Assembly (NCBI GenBank): GCA_003164655.1
Contig: PLTW01000248.1
Location: forward strand, 1-7,559
Direction: 5' to 3'
DNA: 7,559 bases
Source: Actinomycetota bacterium
GTDB lineage: Bacteria; Actinomycetota; Thermoleophilia; UBA2241
The position numbers were made by a program, and so were the translations under genes. Positions 3,867-7,559 of this stretch are shown in pieces. The notes beneath the pieces were generated by a model. The model saw only the letters and a list, made by a program, of their open reading frames with translations, ran no database searches and had not been told where the DNA came from. Numbering within the stretch: the first letter of the stretch is position 1; each line of letters starts with the position of its first letter.

Positions 3867-6668
3867 ATGGGGCAGCAGTCGATCAACACCCTGGTGATGG
3901 CCCTCACCGCTCTGCTCCTGGCCGGCGAAGCCTTCTACGCCTGGCGTCGCTCGCGCTTCGCCGGCCGGCGCTTCTTCGCTCTCTTCCTGGCGACCAACGC
4001 CGTCGGTGCCTTGTGTGCGGCGCTTCTCTTTCGCGGTTCCGGCGAGGCCTGGGTACTGCGCTGGGCGGCGCTCTGGGAGATCATGGGCAGCACCCTCTCG
4101 ATGGCCCTCGTCATTCTCTTTGCGGCACGCTTTGCCGGCGTGCGCCGGCTTTTCAGCCGTCCCGCCGCGGCGCTGCTGATCGGCGGCTCGGCGGCGCTGG
4201 TGGCCGCCGTCGCCGTCGACCCCGGACTCGTCTACCTGTCGGGTCACGGGCTGACCGCGCTCAGCTTCACGCACGAGAGCGTCGGCGCGGCCGACGGGCC
4301 GCTCTTCTGGACCCAGGACGGCGTCTACTATTGCTTGATCGTCGCCACCGCCGGCCTGCTCGTCTTCGAGATGCGACGCGGCCTGCGCCTGCACGCCGCG
4401 CAGGCGCTGGCCGCTTTCGTTGGTCTCGGTATCGTGCTCGGCGTGCAGGTCCTGTGCATGCTCGGGCTGGTCGTCCTGCCCGGCATCCACGCGGGTGTCA
4501 TCGCCGTCGCGCTCGGCGTGCCGCCGGTCCTCTGGGCACTGCCCGGCCTGCGCGCCGCCGATGCCCGGGTGGCCTCGGAGCGGCACACCCTGGAGGCGAT
4601 GAGCGACGCCGTGTTCGTCCTGACCGAGGGCGGCGCTCTGGCCAGCGCCAACGCCGCCGGGCGCGAGCTGCTGGCCGCGGAGAGCGCCGCGACGGCCTCG
4701 GCGCTCGACGCCGAGCGGTTCGGCTGGCTTTCGTCGCGCATCGCCGCCATGCCGCATCATGTGAACGCCGTCGGGCAGGAGTGGTCCAGCCAGGTCATCG
4801 AGCTGACCCTGGCCGGCGAGGCACGTCATTACCACGTGCGCCAGACTGCCCTGAGCGACCGCGACGGCAGCAGGCTGAGCTCCGTGCTGGTGCTGCGTGA
4901 CGTGAGCGCCCAGGTCGCCACCGAAGCCGCCCTGCGCGGCTCCGAAGACCGTCTGCGCATTCTCTTCGAGCAGTCGCCCCTGGGCATTTTGGTCTTCAAC
5001 TCCGAGCTCATCGCTCTCGAGGTCAACGAGCGCTGGAGCGAGTGCACGGGTCACGAATCGCGCGAGATCATCGGTCAGAAGCTGAGCTACGAGAACCTGT
5101 CGAGTCTGCTCGACGCCTGCCGCGCGGCGCTTTCCGGCGAGCCGGCCGTCTACAACGGTCCGCTGCGCACCAGATCCGGCGAGGAGCACTGGTTCGAGTG
5201 CGAGGTCGCGCCGCTGCGCGCCGCGTCCGGAGTCATCACCGGCGGGGTCTGCCTGGCCCGAAACGTCACCGAGAACCGGCGCAGCGAAGCCCTGATCGAG
5301 CGGCTCTCGTTCTCGGACACGGTGACCAGCTTGCCCAATCGTGGGCTGTTGCGCGACCGCCTGCGGCGGGTGCTCGCCGAGGCGACCCGCTCGGGGCTCA
5401 GGTCGCTGGTCACGATCGTCGACATCAACGGCTTCAGCGCCGTCAACGAGGCTCTGGGACACGCCGCCGGCGACCGACTTCTGGCGATGATCGGCGAACG
5501 TCTGCGCCTCAACGTGCGTGAACGCGACACGATCGCCCGCTGGGCCGGCGACGAGTTCGCCGTGCTGGCCCCGTCGCTGGCCAAGAGCGACGATGCTCTC
5601 GCTCTCTGCGAGCGCGTGCACAACTGCTTTGCGACACCTTGGCTGGTCGACGGCCGGGAGGTCTGGCTCACGGCCAGCATCGGCGCGGCGCTCTCTCCCG
5701 CGAATGGGCGCGAGGCCGACGCACTGCTCAGCCACGCCGAGAGCGCGCTGCGCAGCGCCAAGGAACAGGGCGGCGAAGGCGCCCGCTTCTATGCCGAGGC
5801 GCTCGGCGCCGGGACGGATGCGCGGCTCGCGCTGGCCGGCGACCTGCACCGGGCGCTCGCCAAGGAGCAGCTCGAGGTCTTCTACCAGCCGCAGGTCGAC
5901 ATGATCGACGGCCGCGTCGTCGGTTGCGAGGCGCTGGTGCGCTGGCGCCACCCCGAACGTGGTCTGGTCGGACCCGACCAGTTCATCCCCATGGCCGAGA
6001 CGAGCGGTCTGATCGTGCCGATTGGCGCCTGGGTGCTGCGCACCGCCTGCGCGCAGGTCGCGGCCTGGACGCGCGTCAGCGGCCGCCGGTTGTGCCTGGG
6101 CGTCAACGTTTCGGCGCATCAGCTGCGCCAGGGCGATCTTGTCGAGACCGTCACCGCGGCGCTCGCCGAGTCGGGCCTCGCCGCCGCACAGCTCGAGCTC
6201 GAGGTCACCGAAACGGCGATCCTCGTCGATCAGCGAGCGGCGGCGCGCACTCTCGAGAAGATCGCCGACCTCGGGGTCATGGTGGCGCTCGACGATTTCG
6301 GCACCGGCTACTCTTCGCTGGCCCACCTCTGCGAGCTGCCCATCAATCGCCTCAAGATCGACCGCTCGTTCGTCGGCCGGCTGCCCGAAGCGCGCAACGC
6401 CGCGGCCGTCTGCCGGGCGGTGATCGACCTGGCCGACGACCTCGGCATTACGGTCATCGCCGAGGGCGTCGAGACCCCCGAGCAAGTCGCCTTCTTGTGC
6501 GACCACGGCTGCACCGCGGCACAGGGATATCTCTACGGCAAGCCGGTGCCGGCCCAGGAGCTGGGTCAGCGCCTGCTGCCGGCGCAGCAGCCCGGCCTGC
6601 GGCTGCTGCCGGCCCAGGAGCTCGATCTGAGTTCGCTGCCGGCAGTCGGCGAGGCCGGCGGCGCGTGA
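3867..6668 (+). CDS. Membrane 7TM-PAS-PAS-GGDEF-EAL cyclic-di-GMP signalling protein
   Basis: A 933-aa inner-membrane protein. Residues 1-228 contain about seven hydrophobic helices (near 7-25, 36-55, 66-88, 100-117, 150-168, 178-200, 206-224). Their pattern and the junction LPGLRAADARVASERHTLEAMSDAVFVL resemble the 7TM sensor region of some histidine kinases. Two PAS domains follow (about 238-350 and 357-472). The GGDEF domain (about 478-645) has SLPNR, DINGF (D519), GHAAGD, the I-site R551-x-x-D554 five residues before the signature, and the variant signature AGDEF (560-564). The EAL domain (about 655-898) keeps EALVRW (E688), NVSA (N747), VTE (E782), DDFGTGYSSL (D809, D810), K830 and D832 in RLKIDRSF, AEGVE (E866, E869) and Q886. 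Hydrolysis of c-di-GMP to pGpG is therefore well supported; cyclase activity is uncertain because of AGDEF. The ATG at 3867 is chosen because AAAGG lies 8 nt upstream and the first membrane helix starts directly after it. The C-terminus carries a 10-residue repeat. A response regulator gene follows. Confidence 0.93.
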   Translation: MGQQSINTLVMALTALLLAGEAFYAWRRSRFAGRRFFALFLATNAVGALCAALLFRGSGEAWVLRWAALWEIMGSTLSMALVILFAARFAGVRRLFSRPAAALLIGGSAALVAAVAVDPGLVYLSGHGLTALSFTHESVGAADGPLFWTQDGVYYCLIVATAGLLVFEMRRGLRLHAAQALAAFVGLGIVLGVQVLCMLGLVVLPGIHAGVIAVALGVPPVLWALPGLRAADARVASERHTLEAMSDAVFVLTEGGALASANAAGRELLAAESAATASALDAERFGWLSSRIAAMPHHVNAVGQEWSSQVIELTLAGEARHYHVRQTALSDRDGSRLSSVLVLRDVSAQVATEAALRGSEDRLRILFEQSPLGILVFNSELIALEVNERWSECTGHESREIIGQKLSYENLSSLLDACRAALSGEPAVYNGPLRTRSGEEHWFECEVAPLRAASGVITGGVCLARNVTENRRSEALIERLSFSDTVTSLPNRGLLRDRLRRVLAEATRSGLRSLVTIVDINGFSAVNEALGHAAGDRLLAMIGERLRLNVRERDTIARWAGDEFAVLAPSLAKSDDALALCERVHNCFATPWLVDGREVWLTASIGAALSPANGREADALLSHAESALRSAKEQGGEGARFYAEALGAGTDARLALAGDLHRALAKEQLEVFYQPQVDMIDGRVVGCEALVRWRHPERGLVGPDQFIPMAETSGLIVPIGAWVLRTACAQVAAWTRVSGRRLCLGVNVSAHQLRQGDLVETVTAALAESGLAAAQLELEVTETAILVDQRAAARTLEKIADLGVMVALDDFGTGYSSLAHLCELPINRLKIDRSFVGRLPEARNAAAVCRAVIDLADDLGITVIAEGVETPEQVAFLCDHGCTAAQGYLYGKPVPAQELGQRLLPAQQPGLRLLPAQELDLSSLPAVGEAGGA
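6546..6647. repeat. 30-bp tandem repeat at the 3' end of the EAL gene
   Basis: Three full units (6546-6575, 6576-6605, 6606-6635) and part of a fourth (6636-6647) encode VPAQELGQRL, LPAQQPGLRL, LPAQELDLSS and LPAV. The first unit is the normal end of an EAL domain (GKPVPAQEL), so the later units look like in-frame duplications of that end, adding about 35 residues beyond the fold. Confidence 0.8.
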
Positions 6669-6677
6669 CGTGAGACC

Positions 6678-6700
6678 CGGGCGGCATCCGGCGGCGCCCG
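6678..6700 (+). promoter_or_regulatory. 6-bp hairpin just after the EAL gene stop
   Basis: CGGGCG (6678-6683) pairs with CGCCCG (6695-6700) across an 11-nt loop, 10 nt after the stop codon. There is no T-run. It may protect the mRNA 3' end or be incidental. Confidence 0.25.
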
Positions 6701-6756
6701 CAGACGCTGCGGAAGGTGAGACTCATTGAGTGAGAAGCGCGCTTTCGCGTCTCCGG

Positions 6757-6782
6757 CGCCGGGCGGGGAGGCCTGCCCGGCG
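6757..6782 (+). terminator. Strong 11-bp hairpin between the c-di-GMP gene and the response regulator gene
   Basis: CGCCGGGCGGG (6757-6767) pairs with CCTGCCCGGCG (6772-6782) with one G-T wobble around the tetraloop GAGG. It is the strongest hairpin in this 165-bp gap (6669-6833). No T-run follows, so it would be an atypical, GC-only terminator or a transcript-stabilising structure. Its position, after the EAL gene and before the preferred start of the regulator, suits either. Confidence 0.4.
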
Positions 6783-6820
6783 GGCAACGGCGGGCCGGCT
6801 GCTTCTCCTGCCTTAGCGGT

Positions 6821-6826
6821 TACTCT
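6821..6826 (+). promoter_or_regulatory. Candidate -10 box for a leaderless response regulator transcript
   Basis: TACTCT fits the TANNNT -10 pattern and lies 7 nt before the GTG at 6834, the geometry expected of a leaderless actinobacterial gene. The same 7-nt gap has no Shine-Dalgarno sequence. No clear -35 box is visible. Confidence 0.35.
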
Positions 6827-6833
6827 GGCTTCC

Positions 6834-7550
6834 GTGAGCGACGCCCTGACCAGCTCAGGCCCCGCTGCCACTTGTCAGATCATCATCGCCGACGACCTGG
6901 AGCTGTTTCGCCACGGCCTGCGCAGCCTGCTGGAATCGGCCGGCTACGGCGTCGTCGGCGAGGCCGCCAGCGCCGCCCAGACCCTCGGGCTGGCCGCCCG
7001 CTACCCGGGCAGCCTCGTGCTGCTCGATCTCAACCTGCCCGACGGCGACAGCTTCATGGTGCTGCACGGCCTGGGCAGCAACGGCTACCAGGCGCGCGTC
7101 CTGGTGCTGAGCGCCTTCTGGGACCAGGAGGCGCTGTTTCGGGCGGTCTCGACGGGGGCCTACGGCTATCTGGCCAAGGACTGCCATCCGGCCCAGCTCT
7201 TTGCCGCCATCGACCTCATCTGCCACGGCGGCCTGGCCTTCGGCGAGGCCGTGGCCGACGAGCTGCGCAACGGCATCACGGCGGTTCACGAGGAGATCAG
7301 CCGCCGCGACCGCCGCCGCCTGGGCATCACCGACCGCGAGTACGAGATCCTCTGCGTGCTGCCCACCTCGCACAGTCTGGCGCAGATCGCCGGCGATCTG
7401 TTCATCTCCAAAAAGACGGTCCAGAACAACGTCTCCTCGCTGTACCGCAAGCTCGAGGTGAACTCGCGCCAGGAGGCCGTGGCCAAGATCGTGCGCCTGC
7501 GCCTGATCGTGCCCGGCGCCGACGACCAGGCGCCCGCCGCCGCCGGCTAA
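6834..7550 (+). CDS. NarL/LuxR-type DNA-binding response regulator
   Basis: A 238-aa cytoplasmic two-component regulator. The receiver domain (about 15-135) has the acidic pair D20-D21 (IIIADD), phosphoacceptor D65 in LVLLDLNLPDGDS, switch S93 in VLVLSA and K115 in YLAKD, so it should be phosphorylatable. The LuxR-type helix-turn-helix (about 165-219) reads ITDREYEIL, LAQIAGDLFISKKTVQNNVSSLYRKL, matching NarL/FixJ regulators. The GTG start is preferred over an in-frame TTG at 6726 (274-aa version). The 36 extra codons include TTA, GTT, ACT, AGT and several GCT/TCT, unlike the almost all G/C-ending body, and they contain the 11-bp hairpin. However, the TTG does have AAGGTGAG upstream, so the long form is not excluded. 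No histidine kinase lies in the window, so its partner is unknown. Targets may include c-di-GMP-related functions, but only by adjacency. Confidence 0.88.
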   Translation: MSDALTSSGPAATCQIIIADDLELFRHGLRSLLESAGYGVVGEAASAAQTLGLAARYPGSLVLLDLNLPDGDSFMVLHGLGSNGYQARVLVLSAFWDQEALFRAVSTGAYGYLAKDCHPAQLFAAIDLICHGGLAFGEAVADELRNGITAVHEEISRRDRRRLGITDREYEILCVLPTSHSLAQIAGDLFISKKTVQNNVSSLYRKLEVNSRQEAVAKIVRLRLIVPGADDQAPAAAG

Positions 7551-7559
7551 AGCGGGCGC

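Noticed and set aside
2490..6506. A 1338-codon open frame on the minus strand across otsB and the c-di-GMP gene
   Set aside because: The translation is Arg/Gly/Gln/Asp-rich with no domain, and both plus-strand genes it opposes have full sets of family motifs. Long antisense open frames are expected in GC-rich coding DNA.

Overview
The DNA is strongly GC-rich, with G or C at most third codon positions. This base composition, the class II (DAKRGDIGST-type) PyrF, TANNNT-like -10 boxes close to start codons, and a LysM gene coupled to pyrF suggest a high-GC actinobacterium. Thermoleophilia or a related deep lineage is my guess from general gene content; no marker gene in the window proves it.

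Layout: two divergent groups separated by a 129-bp promoter region (2451-2579). The left group is on the minus strand. It reads leftward from an unrecognised 261-aa acidic-tailed protein (1665-2450) to pyrF, orotidine 5'-phosphate decarboxylase (685-1599), then a single-pass membrane LysM protein (20-685) whose start codon shares one base with the pyrF stop. The right group is on the plus strand. It reads otsB, trehalose-6-phosphate phosphatase (2580-3560); a 306-bp gap with a 38-bp tandem repeat and hairpins; a 933-aa 7TM-PAS-PAS-GGDEF-EAL cyclic-di-GMP protein (3867-6668); a 165-bp gap with an 11-bp-stem hairpin; and a NarL/LuxR-type response regulator (6834-7550).

How the genes may fit together: pyrF makes UMP, and the coupled LysM protein probably acts at the cell wall. 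otsB completes trehalose synthesis but has no otsA beside it. The membrane GGDEF-EAL protein has an N-terminus like the 7TM region of some histidine kinases. It has a variant AGDEF site, an intact inhibitory I-site and a complete set of EAL residues, so phosphodiesterase output is the safer prediction. The neighbouring response regulator has no histidine kinase here. Sensory input, c-di-GMP turnover and transcriptional output may be linked in this pair, but that is inference from adjacency.

Most unusual at sequence level: a perfect 20-bp inverted repeat with a 4-nt loop inside pyrF (914-957); a second perfect 13-bp inverted repeat in pyrF at what looks like a small family-specific insertion (1192-1219); the tandem repeat and hairpins ahead of the c-di-GMP gene; and a 30-bp tandem repeat that extends the end of its EAL domain. 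I found no mobile element, CRISPR array, tRNA or rRNA.
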